Under the pieces are notes generated by a model. The model did no database searches. It saw only the letters and a program-made list of their open reading frames with translations, and was not told where the DNA came from. Both the position numbers and the translations under genes were made by a program. DNA of 64,000 bases. Source: Oscillospiraceae bacterium (GTDB lineage Bacteria > Bacillota > Clostridia > Oscillospirales > Oscillospiraceae). Positions 41,384-50,485 of this stretch are shown here, piece after piece (positions within the stretch are counted from its first letter, which is position 1; each line of letters starts with the position of its first letter). Location: NCBI GenBank assembly GCA_022800525.1, contig JAAWQM010000004.1, positions 1-64,000 of the forward strand, in the 5' to 3' direction.

Positions 41384-43978
41384 ATGAACTTTGACCGTTA
41401 CACGCAGAACGCTCAGCAGGCAGTATCTGACAGCCAGTCCATCGCCGTTGCCAACGGCCAGCAGCAGCTGGAGGGCGAACACCTCCATCTGGCGCTGCTG
41501 CGCCAGCAGGGAGGTCTGGTGCCCCGGCTCCTGACCTACATGGGCCTGGACGTGGAGACCCTGGCCGGAGAGGTCCAGCGGGAAATCGACCGCCTGCCCA
41601 AGGTCTCCGGCGGCGGGGCCGGGCAGCTCTACGCCAGCCGCGCCTTCTCTCAGCTGCTCCTGGCGGCGGAGGAAAACGCCCGGCAGTTCAAGGACGAATA
41701 TGTTTCAGTGGAGCACCTGTACCTCGCTCTGGCGGACGAAAACGGGACGCCCAGCGCGAAAATTTTCCGGCAGTACGGCATCGACCGGGAAAAGCTTTTG
41801 CAGGCCCTCACCAAGGTCCGGGGCAGCCAGCGCGTCACCAGCCAGGACCCGGAGGCCGGGTATGAGGCCCTGGAGAAATATGGCCGTGACCTGGTGGAAA
41901 TGGCCCGGCAGGGCAAGCTGGACCCGGTCATCGGCCGGGACGCGGAAATCCGCCACACCATTCAAATCCTCAGCCGCAAGACCAAAAACAACCCTGTCCT
42001 CATTGGCGAGCCCGGCGTGGGCAAAACCGCCGTGGTGGAGGGTCTGGCCCAGCGTATCCTCAGCGGCGACGTGCCGGAGGGGCTGAAGGACAAGACCATT
42101 TTCGCCCTGGACATGGGGGCCCTCATCGCCGGGGCCAAGTACCGGGGCGAGTTCGAGGAGCGGCTGAAGGCCGTGCTCAATGAGGTGGAGAAGAGCGACG
42201 GACGCATTCTGCTGTTCATTGACGAGCTGCACAACATCGTGGGCGCGGGCCGCACCGAGGGCAGCATGGACGCGGGCAACCTCCTCAAGCCCAAGCTGGC
42301 CAGGGGGGAGCTCCACTGCATTGGAGCCACCACCCTGGACGAATACCGGAAGTATATCGAGAAGGACGCCGCCCTGGAGCGGCGGTTCCAGAAGGTGCTC
42401 ATCGGCCAGCCCACGGTGGAGGATACCATCTCCATCCTGCGGGGGCTGAAGGAGCGGTTTGAGATTCACCACGGCGTGCGCATTACCGACGGCGCGCTGA
42501 TCGCCTGCGCCACCCTGTCCGACCGGTATATCACCGACCGCTTCCTGCCGGACAAGGCCATTGACCTCATGGACGAGGCCGCCAGCAAAATCCGCATGGA
42601 GATCGACAGCCTCCCCGCCGGACTGGACGAAATCAGCCGGAAAATCATGCAGCTGGAGATTGAAAAGCAGGCCCTGGGCAAGGAGGAGGACGCGGGCAGC
42701 AAAAACCGTCTGGCCCGCATCGACGGCGAGCTGGCGGAGCTGAAAGCCCGGAGTGACGCCATGCGCGCCCAGTGGGAGACGGAAAAACAGTCCATCGCCG
42801 GGGTCAAGCGCCTCAAGCAGGAGCTGGAGGACACCCGCCGCCAGATGGAGGAGGCGGAACGGAGCTACGACCTGGAGCGGATGGCGCGGCTGAAATACGA
42901 CGCCCTCCCCCGGCTGGAAAAGCAGCTGGAGGAGGAGCGGGCCCGGGTGGACGCCGGGAAGGAGGATCGCCTGTTAAAGGAAGAGGTCACTGAGGAGGAA
43001 ATCGCCGGAGTGGTCAGCAAATGGACCGGCATCCCCGTGAGCAAGCTGGTGGAGTCCGAGAAGGAAAAGCTGCTGCGCCTGCCGGAGATTCTGCACCGCC
43101 GGGTCATCGGCCAGGACGAGGCCGTCACCGCCGTCAGTGAGGCTATCCTGCGGGGCCGGGCGGGGCTCAAGGACGAAAACCGGCCCATCGGCTCCTTCAT
43201 CTTCCTGGGGCCCACCGGCGTAGGCAAGACCGAGCTGGCCAAAACCCTGGCCCAGTCCCTCTTTGACGACGAGCGGAACATGATCCGCATCGACATGTCC
43301 GAATATATGGAGAAGCACGCTGTCAGCCGTCTGGTGGGCGCGCCTCCGGGCTACGTGGGCTACGACGAGGGCGGACAGCTCACCGAGGCCGTGCGGCGCA
43401 AGCCCTACAGCGTGGTGCTGTTCGATGAGATCGAGAAGGCCCATCCGGATGTGTTCAACCTCCTGCTCCAGCTCCTGGACGACGGGCGGCTGACCGACAA
43501 CCAGGGCCGCACGGTGGATTTCAAGAACACCATCATCATCATGACCAGCAACATCGGCTCCGCTTACCTGACGGAGAACATCCGACAGGACGGGACCATT
43601 GAGCCGGAGGTCAGGGAGCGGGTGAGAAATGAGCTGAACCAGTATTTCCGTCCGGAGTTCATCAACCGAGTGGACGATATCGTGGTGTTCTCCCCCTTGA
43701 CGGAGGACCAGCTCGGCGGCATCATCGACATCGCCATGACCGCTGTGAGCCGCCGTCTGGCGGACCGGGATATCACGCTAGAGCTGACGGACGGGGCGAA
43801 GGCGTTCATCGCCAGGGCCAGCTACTCGCCCAGCTACGGCGCGCGGCCTGTAAAGCGGTACCTGCAAAAGAACGTGGAGACGGAGCTGGCCGCCATGCTC
43901 ATCCGGGGCGGGCTGTCCGACGGACAGCGGGTGCGCATCGGCTGCGAGGACGGGAAGCTGCGCTTCCAGACGGTATAA
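41384..43978 (+). CDS. clpB: ATP-dependent chaperone ClpB
   Basis: 864 residues; ATG 41384 follows ACGGAGGTAGATCAC. ClpB, with DnaK, pulls proteins out of aggregates. Domains: Clp N-repeat about 1-145; AAA1 with [15 protein letters not shown] (about 205) and [12 protein letters not shown]; the middle-domain coiled coil about 400-530 (charged [28 protein letters not shown]), which separates ClpB from ClpA/C; AAA2 with [15 protein letters not shown] (about 608); and the C-terminal D2-small domain. Full length. A perfect CIRCE operator indicates HrcA repression. Confidence 0.97.
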   Translation: MNFDRYTQNAQQAVSDSQSIAVANGQQQLEGEHLHLALLRQQGGLVPRLLTYMGLDVETLAGEVQREIDRLPKVSGGGAGQLYASRAFSQLLLAAEENARQFKDEYVSVEHLYLALADENGTPSAKIFRQYGIDREKLLQALTKVRGSQRVTSQDPEAGYEALEKYGRDLVEMARQGKLDPVIGRDAEIRHTIQILSRKTKNNPVLIGEPGVGKTAVVEGLAQRILSGDVPEGLKDKTIFALDMGALIAGAKYRGEFEERLKAVLNEVEKSDGRILLFIDELHNIVGAGRTEGSMDAGNLLKPKLARGELHCIGATTLDEYRKYIEKDAALERRFQKVLIGQPTVEDTISILRGLKERFEIHHGVRITDGALIACATLSDRYITDRFLPDKAIDLMDEAASKIRMEIDSLPAGLDEISRKIMQLEIEKQALGKEEDAGSKNRLARIDGELAELKARSDAMRAQWETEKQSIAGVKRLKQELEDTRRQMEEAERSYDLERMARLKYDALPRLEKQLEEERARVDAGKEDRLLKEEVTEEEIAGVVSKWTGIPVSKLVESEKEKLLRLPEILHRRVIGQDEAVTAVSEAILRGRAGLKDENRPIGSFIFLGPTGVGKTELAKTLAQSLFDDERNMIRIDMSEYMEKHAVSRLVGAPPGYVGYDEGGQLTEAVRRKPYSVVLFDEIEKAHPDVFNLLLQLLDDGRLTDNQGRTVDFKNTIIIMTSNIGSAYLTENIRQDGTIEPEVRERVRNELNQYFRPEFINRVDDIVVFSPLTEDQLGGIIDIAMTAVSRRLADRDITLELTDGAKAFIARASYSPSYGARPVKRYLQKNVETELAAMLIRGGLSDGQRVRIGCEDGKLRFQTV

Positions 43979-44017
43979 ACGGAGATTCCCAAATGGCTTC
44001 TGGCCGGCGGGTCTGGA

Positions 44018-44045
44018 TTGACGGAACGGGCAAAGGGTGTATGAT
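44018..44045 (+). promoter_or_regulatory. Promoter preceding the Uma2 pseudogene
   Basis: TTGACG (44018-44023), 16-bp spacer, TATGAT (44040-44045). The gene it once served is decayed. Confidence 0.5.
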
Positions 44046-44108
44046 GGACGTGCAATGCGTAAGGAAGCTCCCGGTGTCCACTGGGAGCGCTGTGAAAGGA
44101 GCGTCCCT

Positions 44109-44487
44109 ATGACAGATAATCCGGCTTACCGGGAGCTGCCCAGAGAGGAGCTGATCGGCGGCAGGCTTATCGCTGTGGCCCCCGCCCGGCGGTGGACCAT
44201 ACACGCTCGAGCGGAATATTTTTAATATCTTCAGCAACTATCTGAAGGGCCGGAAATGTGAGCCGTTTCCGGATGGCGTGGACCTGTACCTGTCGGACAC
44301 GGACCACTGTATTCCGGACATGAGATGGTGGTCTGCGACCCGGCGAAAATCCGGCGTGACAGCGTCCACGGCGCGCCGGATCTGGTGGTTGAGGTCCTCT
44401 CCCCCAGCACAGGGGGGCTATGACCGGGGCAGTCTGTTCGACGATCTGGTTATCCGGCTGGAGGACGCCTTTGACCGCCTGAAATAA
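44109..44487 (+). pseudogene. Decayed Uma2 family (PD-(D/E)XK-like) gene
   Basis: ATG 44109 follows GAAAGGAGCGTCCCT. Three frames must be joined: MTDNPAYRELPREELIGGRLI..., then HTLERNIFNIFSNYLKGRK and VDLYLSDTDHCIPDM, then VVCDPAKIRRDSVHGAPDLVVEVLSPST and GYDRGSLFDDLVIRLEDAF. The PDLVVEVLSPST core is diagnostic of Uma2 (DUF820) proteins. There are at least two frameshifts, and the region after GYDRG is shortened, so the gene is not functional. Confidence 0.8.
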
Positions 44488-44489
44488 AG

Positions 44490-44527
44490 AGACAGAGGCA
44501 TGACCCGGACGGGTCATGCCTCTGTCT
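44490..44527 (-). terminator. trmO terminator overlapping its stop codon
   Basis: AGACAGAGGCATGACCC pairs perfectly with GGGTCATGCCTCTGTCT. The trmO TGA lies inside the stem, and CTTTATTTC follows on the minus strand. Confidence 0.75.
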
Positions 44528-45215
44528 GCCGCTCCGAGCAGATTTCCACCACCGTCAGCGTCTCCCCCGCCACGGTGAACCGGACCTCCATCCCGGCGAA
44601 GGCCATGCTGTACAGCCGGTCCGGGTCCGACTGGTAGGAGGGCCGGGGGTCCTCCGCCAGTACGCCCAGCAGGGCTTCCCGCTTCGCCTCGGGCGCCCGC
44701 GCCAGCAGCTCCTCCGGGCAGCGCACCTCCAGCCGTCTGCGGGGTGTCCGGGCGGTGAAGCCGCCCAGGGCCTCGGGGCGGGCGTCGGCGTAGGGCAGGT
44801 AGGGCTTCACGTCATAGACTGGCGTACCGTCCAGCAGGTCCGCGCCGGCGACATGAAGCACCGGCCCCAGCGCGCCGTCCGGCTCCACCCGCTCCAGCCT
44901 CACCACCGACAGCCCCAGCGCGTTGGGCCGGAAGGGCGACCGGGTGGCGAACACCCCCAGCCGCCGGTTTCCGCCCAGCCGGGGCGGACGCACGGTGGGG
45001 GACCAGTCCTGCCGGACCGCCTGGGAGAACTGCCAGATGAGCCAGATGTGGGAAAAATCCTCCAGTCCCCGCACCGCCTCCGAGACCCGGAACTCCGGCT
45101 CGAACACCACCCTGGCCCGGAGGGAGTCCACCAGTCCGCTCTGCCGGGGGATGCCGAATTTTGTCGGGAAGTCGCTGTGAACGCGGGCGATGACCCGCAG
45201 GGTGTGCTGCTCCAT
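44514..45215 (-). CDS. trmO: tRNA (N6-threonylcarbamoyl-A37) methyltransferase TrmO-like
   Basis: 233 residues; the start at 45215 follows GCGGAGGGCTTTTT and is preferred over an in-frame start 39 bases upstream. TrmO/TsaA (UPF0066) proteins methylate t6A37 of Thr tRNAs. Signature: VHSDFPTKFGIPRQSGL, EFRVSEAVRGLEDFSHIWLIWQF, VRPPRLGGNRRLGVFATRSPFRPNALGLSVVRL and GTPVYDVKPYLPYAD. The C-terminal domain (about 160-230) has the usual AFAGMEVRF end. Confidence 0.93.
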   Translation of the reverse strand: MEQHTLRVIARVHSDFPTKFGIPRQSGLVDSLRARVVFEPEFRVSEAVRGLEDFSHIWLIWQFSQAVRQDWSPTVRPPRLGGNRRLGVFATRSPFRPNALGLSVVRLERVEPDGALGPVLHVAGADLLDGTPVYDVKPYLPYADARPEALGGFTARTPRRRLEVRCPEELLARAPEAKREALLGVLAEDPRPSYQSDPDRLYSMAFAGMEVRFTVAGETLTVVEICSERQTEA

Positions 45216-45303
45216 AAAAAGCCCTCCGCAGAAGTTTTGCCGCCGGAGCGGCAAAGCCGGTTGAAATCGTTTTCCGGGCCGTACCCGGCCCTTTTCACTG
45301 AGG

Positions 45304-46383
45304 TCAGTAATAGGCCACCAGCAGGTCCACCACCGTGCCGTAGCTCTGGATACCCGCCGTCTGGCCGTAGGACCGCAGGGCCGTGTCGTAAAGCTTTGTG
45401 CTCACCGCCGCGGTGACACCATCGAACTGGGCCCAGTAGTCGCTGTGATACCGCAGGTCAGCCACCGCCGTCTCCGGCAGGGTTCCGTACACCGCCGCCC
45501 AGCGGTCCCGGTCCGCCCGGTAGAGGGCGTTGGACAGCTGTATGTAGCCCATCAGATACCCGGAGTACTGGTACGCCGCGTCGTCCGACGCGGTGGCGGC
45601 GGCGATGGCCAGGAAGTTGCACTCCTGCTCCGAGGCGATGCCCCGCTGGTGGGCCAGCTCGTGGGCGATGTTGGCGGGCAGCAGGCAGGCGGGGCTGTCC
45701 ACGTTCAGGTTTGACTCCCCGGTATAGGGGCTGTAGAAGCCGGTGAAGTTCATGGCGGAGAAGAGCCGGGAGAACAGCATCTTTTTCGGCACGCGGTCGG
45801 CCCGGGCGAGGAAAGGGAATTCTTTGCTGATGTTCTTATAGACCCTGGTACTGGCGGCGAAGATCACGTCCCGGTCCACAGCGAACACGCCGTCCGCGTC
45901 CCGGGCCACCAGTCCCGCTGTCTCGTTCAGCTTCCCGGAGAACAGGAGGGCCACCCGCTCCAGCTCGTCCACCGTTACCGGTTGGGCGTAGACGCCGCTC
46001 TTCTCCTGGAAGCCGTCGGCGTAGTAGTTGACCCCCCAGCCCACGCAGTAGAGGCCGTAGGCCGTGAGGAACAGGCAGGCGAGGCCCAGCAGTCCGCCGT
46101 AGGCGATCTGTCCCCTGCGGCCCTTCCCGGCGCGCAGGCGGTGGAACAATACCGCCAGCCACGCGCCCGCACCCGCGATGAAGACCGCATAGAACCACTC
46201 CACCACGGAGAAGGGGAAAAGGTACCAAAGACGGGCGTACCCGTCCTTGACCGCCTGGGTCACTGCGGAGACGGCGTTGGCCGCCTGCCGGGAGCTGATG
46301 CCGTACCAGTAGGTCCCGAACAGCGCCAGCACTCCCAGCGCCCAGATATGTACGCCCATATGCCGCTTGAAAAATGCCCTCAT
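45304..46383 (-). CDS. DUF3810 membrane protein with HExxH motif
   Basis: 359 residues; the start at 46383 follows CAAGGAGGACGGC, and the longer frame upstream is not used. Three N-terminal hydrophobic segments (about 10-28, 55-78, 92-115) are followed by a large extracytoplasmic domain. It contains LLPANIAHELAHQRGIASEQECNFLA (HExxH near residue 230 with a downstream Glu), the gluzincin-type zinc site of DUF3810 proteins. Membrane-anchored peptidase activity is plausible but unproven. Confidence 0.88.
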   Translation of the reverse strand: MRAFFKRHMGVHIWALGVLALFGTYWYGISSRQAANAVSAVTQAVKDGYARLWYLFPFSVVEWFYAVFIAGAGAWLAVLFHRLRAGKGRRGQIAYGGLLGLACLFLTAYGLYCVGWGVNYYADGFQEKSGVYAQPVTVDELERVALLFSGKLNETAGLVARDADGVFAVDRDVIFAASTRVYKNISKEFPFLARADRVPKKMLFSRLFSAMNFTGFYSPYTGESNLNVDSPACLLPANIAHELAHQRGIASEQECNFLAIAAATASDDAAYQYSGYLMGYIQLSNALYRADRDRWAAVYGTLPETAVADLRYHSDYWAQFDGVTAAVSTKLYDTALRSYGQTAGIQSYGTVVDLLVAYY

Positions 46384-46421
46384 GCCGTCCTCCTTGTTTC
46401 GTTGATTTTCCAGATACATAT

Positions 46422-46450
46422 AGTATAACCTCCTGGCGGTCGTTTGCCAA
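46422..46450 (-). promoter_or_regulatory. Promoter of the DUF3810 gene
   Basis: Minus strand: TTGGCA (46450-46445), 17-bp spacer, TATACT (46427-46422). Confidence 0.7.
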
Positions 46451-46621
46451 GAGGTGATAGATGGAAATTCACAGAAAACGGCACTCAGAGAAATGGAGGA
46501 AACAGTACTCTTCCTGCATGACAGGCTGGGAGGAAAATTGGGAGATCCAGAGCACTGAGCCCTCCCCCAAAAACGGACAGGAAAAAGCGGAATGAAATCA
46601 TAGAGATGCGAGATAGGGCCA

Positions 46622-46885
46622 TCAAGCGGCGGAGGTATAGAGAGCAGTTTCAAAGTGTGCGGGAGATATCCAACCGAGGACGGAATGGGGACACGCAGAG
46701 CTGTAGAATGAACTGCACCCCCCGAAGCCATCCACAAAGCAGCAATGAATGCCGTCAACTCCCGCCCAGCCGATGACCTCCGCTCCTTTCGGGGTGCAGA
46801 AGTAGCCGCCGCTGGTGTCCCCCGGTTCCAAACTAAGCTGGGAAAAGTCAATGCCCAGTTTCTTATATTTCTCGTACAGAGTCAT
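46622..46885 (-). CDS. Hypothetical protein, probably C-terminally truncated
   Basis: 87 residues; the start at 46885 follows AGGGGGAATTTACC. The first 55 residues (MTLYEKYKKLGIDFSQLSLE, then YFCTPKGAEVIGWAGVDGIHCCFVDGFG) resemble short Clostridia proteins of unknown function that I recall as considerably longer. After DGFG the sequence becomes unrelated and ends quickly (ETALYTSAA), suggesting a frameshift or breakpoint at about 46710. No signal peptide or membrane segment. Confidence 0.55.
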   Translation of the reverse strand: MTLYEKYKKLGIDFSQLSLEPGDTSGGYFCTPKGAEVIGWAGVDGIHCCFVDGFGGCSSFYSSACPHSVLGWISPAHFETALYTSAA

Positions 46886-47130
46886 GGTAAATTCCCCCTG
46901 TGGTCGATTGCTGATATGATAGCACCATTCTGGCGCTTTTCTTCTCTCGCCTTGGCAAGGTTTTTGGAAAAAAGGGAAATCACAGATTGCCCAAAAACGC
47001 AGAGGTCACCGTTCAAAAATCAATCCGGCTCGCGGAGCCGCAGCCAGCGTGAAACGCTGTTCAAAGGGTTTGGGATGCTTCCCGACAAGCAAAACCTGCG
47101 GCTTACAGCATCGCCGGGAACCGTGGTTTT
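46886..47130. other. Gap without a gene
   Basis: No ribosome site plus plausible frame is seen. The stretch leads into a palindrome and the broken 5' end of a recombinase, so it may be residue of a lost element. Confidence 0.35.
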
Positions 47131-47154
47131 GAGCGTTTGTATATACAAACGCTC
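47131..47154. repeat. 24-bp perfect palindrome
   Basis: GAGCGTTTGTAT followed directly by its reverse complement ATACAAACGCTC. It lies exactly at the 5' break of the recombinase remnant. Confidence 0.7.
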
Positions 47155-47703
47155 CCATCGGCTACCGAAAATCCCCGGCGGACAAGCACATCCTTGAAAT
47201 TGACCCAGTGACTGCCTCCCGTTGTTCTCCGCATTTTTGATATGCGCTTGCAGGGGGACAGCTTCCGTAAAATCGCCCGGACGCTGAACGAGGAGGGCGT
47301 ACCCTCACCCCGTGGCTTCTACTACATGGCCGAGGGCAGGCCGAATCTGCGGGGTGAGACGCCCCATTGGAACGATGTGACGGTCAAGACCATTCTGCGG
47401 AATGAGGTCTACCTGGGTCACATGGTGCAGAACAAGACCGGCACTGTCTCCTATAAGGTTCATAAGCAGGTCAGCAAGCCGAAAGAGGGCTGGATCAAGG
47501 TAGAGCATACCCATGAGCCGCTTGTCTCTCGGGAGGTCTGGGATGCCGTTCAAAGGCTGGACAATCATCCGTCAAAGGGGCGTTCTGGCAGCGATGGACA
47601 AGCGGCTGGCCGAGTTGGAAAAGCTGGTGGTGTCGGCCACGAGGATAAGGTGAAGGGCATCATGTCAGAGGCGCTGTGCGTCCAGCCGATGAACCGCCTG
47701 CTT
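47154..47703 (+). pseudogene. Serine recombinase remnant (recombinase/zinc-ribbon part lost)
   Basis: PIGYRKSPADKHILEIDPVTAS is followed, after a one-base frameshift, by VVLRIFDMRLQGDSFRKIARTLNEEGVPSPRGFYY and HWNDVTVKTILRNEVYLGHMVQNKTGTVSYK: the DNA_recombinase domain of large serine recombinases (TnpX/CisA type). After VQRLDNHPSKGR a frame change gives VLAAMDKRLAELEKLVV, then EDKVKGIMSEALCVQPMNRL, the C-terminal coiled coil with the zinc-ribbon region deleted. The catalytic N-terminal resolvase domain is absent. It is a relic of an integrated conjugative element. Confidence 0.85.
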
Positions 47704-47819
47704 CAGATTTTTTCTTTCCGCAGAATCCTGATTCTTTCGTATAAATTCGCCATATTTTTCCCGTAAGTATCCGCCCCGCAGGGGCATCCGGCCGCCGGGG
47801 GGATGCCCGGAAGCGCCTC

Positions 47820-47915
47820 TCACCCCATCAGGGGCAGCAGAAAGCTGGCCAGCATGGTCAGCACCAGAACGGCAATGATTGCCCTGGAAATGATCTTGAC
47901 CCACTTTGGATTCAT
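47820..47915 (-). CDS. 31-residue single-pass membrane protein
   Basis: Encodes MNPKWVKIISRAIIAVLVLT then MLASFLLPLMG. A short basic N-terminus and one hydrophobic helix (about 8-30) indicate a small membrane protein. The start overlaps the stop of the DUF951 gene (ATGA), and GGGAGGCGACAAGGG precedes it, which supports real translation. Short proteins of similar layout include the stressosome-associated Prli42; identity is not established. Confidence 0.65.
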   Translation of the reverse strand: MNPKWVKIISRAIIAVLVLTMLASFLLPLMG

Positions 47916-48106
47916 CCCTTGTCGCCTCCCTCGCTCAGAATCTTTTTGATGGCCTTCTCCGCCTTGCTCCGGGGGAGCATCAGCTCATGCCCGCAGGTCT
48001 CGCACCGGAGCTTGATGTCCATTCCCAGCCGTCCGACCACCCACGTCCTGCCGCCGCAGGGGTGCTGCTTTTTCAGCTCCACACGGCCGTTCAATTTTAA
48101 ATCCAT
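47912..48106 (-). CDS. DUF951 domain protein
   Basis: 64 residues. ATG 48106 is preferred (AAGGGAGTTTCTTT precedes it). It has the DUF951 pattern: MDLKLNGRVELKKQHPCGG, then TWVVGRLGMDIKLRCETCGHELMLPRSKAEKAIKKIL. The three cysteines (HPCGG, CETC) may bind metal. The family is nearly universal in Firmicutes, and its role is unknown. It is translationally coupled to the 31-residue membrane protein. Confidence 0.9.
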   Translation of the reverse strand: MDLKLNGRVELKKQHPCGGRTWVVGRLGMDIKLRCETCGHELMLPRSKAEKAIKKILSEGGDKG

Positions 48107-48189
48107 AAAGAAACTCCCTTCTTCTCTCACCGGTCAAGCACTCCGCCGCATACACTGTTCTATCTGAGAAAAACAAGGACGGTGCAGTT

Positions 48190-49074
48190 ATGATGCGTAG
48201 GAACGAATATTTGCCGGAGGGCATGGGGCCCCTCTTCCCCGGCGGCCAGCCCCTCGGCGTTCTCCAGGAGGCCATGGACAGCCAGACTGTGCTGGAGGGC
48301 CTTGTCATCCGCTGCGACGGGCGGCGGGACTTGACGGTCCGCTTCGGCGGCTACGAGGGGACCATCCCCCGCCAGGACGCCATCCACCCCGCCATCAGCG
48401 GCGCGGAGCGGGACATCGCCATCCTCTCCCGGGTCGGGAAGCCCACCTGCTTTACCGTCGCCGGCATCGCCGCGGACGGCGGCGGGAAGCCCCGCCTCAC
48501 TCTCTCCCGCCGGGCGGCCCAGGAGCAGGCCATCGCGTGGCTGCTGGAGCACGGGCCGGTTGGCTCCGTACTGCCCGCCAGGGTAACCCACCTGGAGAAA
48601 TTCGGCGCGTTCGTGGACCTGGGGTGCGGGGTCACGTCCCTGGTGCCCCTGGAGAATATCTCCGTCTCCCGCATCCCCCACCCCGCCGCAAGGTTCCGGG
48701 TGGGGCAGGACATCCTGACGGCGGTCACGGACGTGGACCCCGCCGCCTGCCGGTTCTACCTGTCTCATAAGGAGCTGCTGGGGACCTGGCTGGAGAACGC
48801 CGCCGCCTTCTCGCCGGGGACCGCCGTGCCGGGGGTAGTGCGGGGCGTCCGGGACTACGGTATCTTCATCGAGCTGGCGCCCAACCTGTCCGGGCTGGCG
48901 GACTGGCGCAGCGGCGTGGAGCTGGGGGACGCGGTGTCCGTCTACATAAAGTCCATCCGGCCCGACTGCCGGAAAATCAAGCTCCAGATCATCCAGGACC
49001 TGGGCCCCGCCCCGGAGCCGGGGGATCTGCGGTACTTCATCACCGACGGGACTGTGGAGGGGTGGAGCTACTGA
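48190..49074 (+). CDS. S1 RNA-binding domain protein
   Basis: 294 residues from ATG 48190 (AAGGACGGTGCAGTT upstream). Three S1-like segments: VLEGLVIRCDGRRDLTVRFGGYEGTIPRQDA (about 35-65, atypical), GSVLPARVTHLEKFGAFVDLGCGVTSLVPLENIS (about 125-190, canonical) and GTAVPGVVRGVRDYGIFIELAPNLSGLADW (about 212-280, canonical). It resembles the RpsA-like S1-repeat proteins of Clostridia. Role in translation or RNA metabolism is inferred; it is too short for ribosomal protein S1 of proteobacteria. Confidence 0.85.
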   Translation: MMRRNEYLPEGMGPLFPGGQPLGVLQEAMDSQTVLEGLVIRCDGRRDLTVRFGGYEGTIPRQDAIHPAISGAERDIAILSRVGKPTCFTVAGIAADGGGKPRLTLSRRAAQEQAIAWLLEHGPVGSVLPARVTHLEKFGAFVDLGCGVTSLVPLENISVSRIPHPAARFRVGQDILTAVTDVDPAACRFYLSHKELLGTWLENAAAFSPGTAVPGVVRGVRDYGIFIELAPNLSGLADWRSGVELGDAVSVYIKSIRPDCRKIKLQIIQDLGPAPEPGDLRYFITDGTVEGWSY

Positions 49075-49110
49075 CCGCAGGGCAGGACCGCCGTTTCTCC
49101 GGCCGGGCCC

Positions 49111-50379
49111 TCATTGGGGGCCGCCCTTGATCTTATCCCAGTAGGCTTTGGCGGCCTGCTCGGTCTTGTTGTCACCGTACCGGTAGTAGACCGCCCCCGC
49201 CAGCTCGTCGGGCAGGTACTGCTGCCGGATCCAATGGCCGGGGAAGTCGTGGGGGTAGAGGTAGCCCTGCTCCCGCTCCTGGCCGGTGGTGTCGGCGTGA
49301 ACATTCTGCAACTCCCTTGGGACGGACCCGGTCCGTCCCTTTTGCACGTCCGCCCAGGCCGCGCCGATGCCATTGATGACGCTGTTGGACTTGGGCGCGG
49401 TGGCCAGCAGGACCGCCGCCTGGGCCAGAGGCAGCTGCGCCTCCGGCAGCCCCAGCTGCATGGCGGTATCCACGCAGGCTTTCACAATAGCGATGGCCTG
49501 GGGATAGGCCATGCCCACGTCCTCGCTGGCGGAGCACAGCAGGCGGCGGCAGGGGGTGATGAGATCCCCCGCCTCCAGGAACCGGGCCAGATAGTGCAGC
49601 GCCGCGTCCGGGTCGCTACCCCGCAGGGACTTCATCAGGGCGGAGGCCAGGTCGTACATGGCGTCGCCGCCCCGGTCATAGCGCATGGCGCTGCGCTGGC
49701 TGACCTGCTCCGCGTCAGCCACGGTCAGCAGCAGCTTTCCGCTCTCCGCCGGGGCCGCCTCGTACAGCAGCTCCACCGCGTTCATGGCCTTGCGCACGTC
49801 CCCGCCGCAGGCGTGGGCGATGTAGTTTGGTACGCCCTCCTCCCAGTCCAGGGGGAGCTTGCTCTCCTCCTTCACCAGCGCCAGGGCCCGGTCCACGGCG
49901 GGGCGCACGTCGGCGGCGGTGACGGGCTTGAACTCAAAGACCGTGCTGCGGCTGAGCAGGGCGGCGTAGACGTAGAAATAGGGGTTCTCCGTGGTGGAGG
50001 CGATGAGGGTGATGGAGCCGTTCTCCATGAACTCCAGCAGGGACTGCTGCTGCTTCTTGTTGAAGTACTGGATCTCGTCCAGGTACAGCAGTACGCCGCC
50101 GGGAGCCATCAATGTCCCCACGTCCCCGATAATGTCCTTCACGTCCTGGAGGGAGGCGGTGGTGGCGTTGAGGCGGTACAGGGTGCGGTGGGTTCGCTTG
50201 GCGATGATGTTGGCAATGGTGGTCTTGCCGGTGCCGGAGGGGCCGTAGAAGACCATGTTGGCGTCGGTGCCCTTCTCGATGAACCGGCGCAGCAGGGCAT
50301 CGGGACCGATGAGGTGCTTCTGACCCACCACTTGGTCCAGCGTCTGGGGCCGGATGCGGTCCGCCAGGGGGTGGTCCAT
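49111..50379 (-). CDS. rarA: Replication-associated recombination protein A (RarA/MgsA)
   Basis: 422 residues; the start at 50379 follows AGAAAGGAGTGACCGCCC. A clamp-loader-like AAA+ ATPase acting at stalled forks. It starts LADRIRPQTLDQVVGQKHLIG and has Walker A FYGPSGTGKTTIANIIA (about 51), Walker B LLYLDEIQYFNKKQQ and sensor 1 LIASTTENPYF. The MgsA C-terminal region is present (AMRYDRGGDAMYDLASALMKSLRGSDPDAALHYLARFLEAGD, EDVGMAYPQAI and YLYPHDFPGHWIRQQYLPDEL). Full length, convergent with the S1 gene. Confidence 0.96.
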   Translation of the reverse strand: MDHPLADRIRPQTLDQVVGQKHLIGPDALLRRFIEKGTDANMVFYGPSGTGKTTIANIIAKRTHRTLYRLNATTASLQDVKDIIGDVGTLMAPGGVLLYLDEIQYFNKKQQQSLLEFMENGSITLIASTTENPYFYVYAALLSRSTVFEFKPVTAADVRPAVDRALALVKEESKLPLDWEEGVPNYIAHACGGDVRKAMNAVELLYEAAPAESGKLLLTVADAEQVSQRSAMRYDRGGDAMYDLASALMKSLRGSDPDAALHYLARFLEAGDLITPCRRLLCSASEDVGMAYPQAIAIVKACVDTAMQLGLPEAQLPLAQAAVLLATAPKSNSVINGIGAAWADVQKGRTGSVPRELQNVHADTTGQEREQGYLYPHDFPGHWIRQQYLPDELAGAVYYRYGDNKTEQAAKAYWDKIKGGPQ

Positions 50380-50403
50380 GGGCGGTCACTCCTTTCTCTT
50401 TGG

Positions 50404-50478
50404 GCATACATACTTTTCTTTGTGAACAAAGAAAAGTATCAAAAGAAAAACTTTTTACGGCGAAACTTTGTTTCGCCT
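50404..50478. repeat. CATACTTTTC repeat copy upstream of rarA
   Basis: ACTTTTCTTTG/CAAAGAAAAGT hairpin, then ATCAAAAGAAAAACTTTTT and a GGCGAAAC/GTTTCGCC hairpin. It is closely similar to 461-524. Confidence 0.6.
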
Positions 50479-50485
50479 CTGTTTT

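Noticed and set aside
47242..47766. Intact 174-residue recombinase
   Set aside because: Homology begins before this start in another frame, the catalytic domain is missing and the C-terminus is frameshifted; it is a remnant.
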